Source of the DNA: Bacillaceae bacterium UBA7792
GTDB lineage: Bacteria > Bacillota > Bacilli > Bacillales > Cytobacillaceae
Direction of reading: 5' to 3'
Assembly (NCBI GenBank): GCA_002480735.1
Contig: DLCS01000124.1
Span: 1 to 14,547, forward strand
Length of the DNA stretch: 14,547 nucleotides
Of this stretch, positions 14,439 through 14,547 are shown one piece after another. Position 1 is the first letter of the stretch. Every line of letters starts with the position of its first letter. The position numbers were made by a program, and so were the translations under genes. The notes beneath the pieces were generated by a model, which did no database searches, was not told where the DNA came from, and saw nothing but the letters and a program-made list of their open reading frames with translations.

Positions 14439-14547
14439 TTATTCGATTTTCGTTATCTGTGATGCAGTGATATTAGTGTTGTTTTCATCGTTTAATTGAA
14501 AAAATGTCTTTCCATCCTTAAAGAATACAGACTTCACTTGAGCAACT
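14439..14547 (-). CDS. flgD: FlgD hook-capping protein, C-terminal end (cut by window edge)
   Basis: FlgD caps the growing hook and helps FlgE subunits fold into place. Only the last 35 codons are present, ending in TAA at 14439-14441. The readable tail is VAQVKSVFFKDGKTFFQLND, then ENNTNITASQITKIE. The short beta-type pattern V-x-S-V-x-F-K-D-G-K, a polar turn, and a final ITKIE are typical of the FlgD C-terminus in Bacillota. Its position immediately upstream of the TIGR02530-like gene and flgE supports the assignment. With so little sequence the call leans on context. Confidence 0.8.
   Translation of the reverse strand, partial: VAQVKSVFFKDGKTFFQLNDENNTNITASQITKIE

Noticed and set aside
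1..14547. Mobile element, CRISPR array, tRNA or a foreign defence island
   Set aside because: There are no transposase genes, no regularly spaced repeats and no cloverleaf-like sequence that I could see. The gene order is continuous and matches a standard fla/che operon.

Overview
The window is one continuous stretch of a flagellar/chemotaxis (fla/che) operon, and every gene is on the minus strand. Transcription therefore runs from the right end (14547) to the left end (1). The kind of organism is a motile, low-GC, Gram-positive Bacillota bacterium, most likely a Bacillaceae relative of Bacillus. The signs are strong GGAGG-type Shine-Dalgarno sites, some TTG/GTG starts, a FliY (CheC-FliN fusion) in place of a plain FliN, a SwrD/FlbD gene, and a gene order close to the Bacillus subtilis fla/che operon. 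I cannot name the species from the sequence.

Layout in transcription order: flgD 3' end (hook cap) - a conserved uncharacterised flagellar-operon protein (TIGR02530-like) - flgE (hook) - swrD/flbD - fliL - fliM - fliY - cheY - fliO - fliP - fliQ - fliR - flhB - flhA - flhF - flhG - cheB - cheA 5' end. The first block builds the hook and connects stator and motor (flgD, flgE, swrD, fliL). The second makes the switch/C-ring and its signal (fliM, fliY, cheY). The third is the membrane core of the type III export gate (fliO, P, Q, R, flhB, flhA). The fourth sets flagellar number and position (flhF SRP-type GTPase and its ParA/MinD-like partner flhG). The last is the chemotaxis adaptation and kinase part (cheB, cheA). 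All expected catalytic and phospho-acceptor residues are present, and no gene is broken. The two partial genes are cut only by the window edges.

Genes are tightly packed, with 4-bp stop/start overlaps (fliO/fliP, flhA/flhF, flhF/flhG), 11-bp overlaps (swrD/fliL, fliM/fliY) and very short gaps elsewhere, which suggests translational coupling. Five gaps are longer than the rest and hold the only unexplained structure: flgE leader (13957-14034), flgE-swrD (12636-12687), cheY-fliO (9225-9301), flhB-flhA (5626-5741) and cheB-cheA (417-493). There are no gene-free stretches above 300 bases, and I saw no tRNA or rRNA gene, insertion sequence, CRISPR array or origin. For several genes (cheB, flhB, flgE, swrD) the longest open frame is not the best gene model, and I chose the internal start that has a proper ribosome binding site or matches the family N-terminus.

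Overall this is a conserved housekeeping region, not a new system. The items most worth a second look are the GGA-rich tandem stem-loops in front of the hook gene (possible CsrA-type control), the stem-loop at the swrD start, the uncharacterised TIGR02530-like protein, the possible internal promoter and mini-ORF in front of cheA, and the long Q/P/G/Y-rich linker in FliY.
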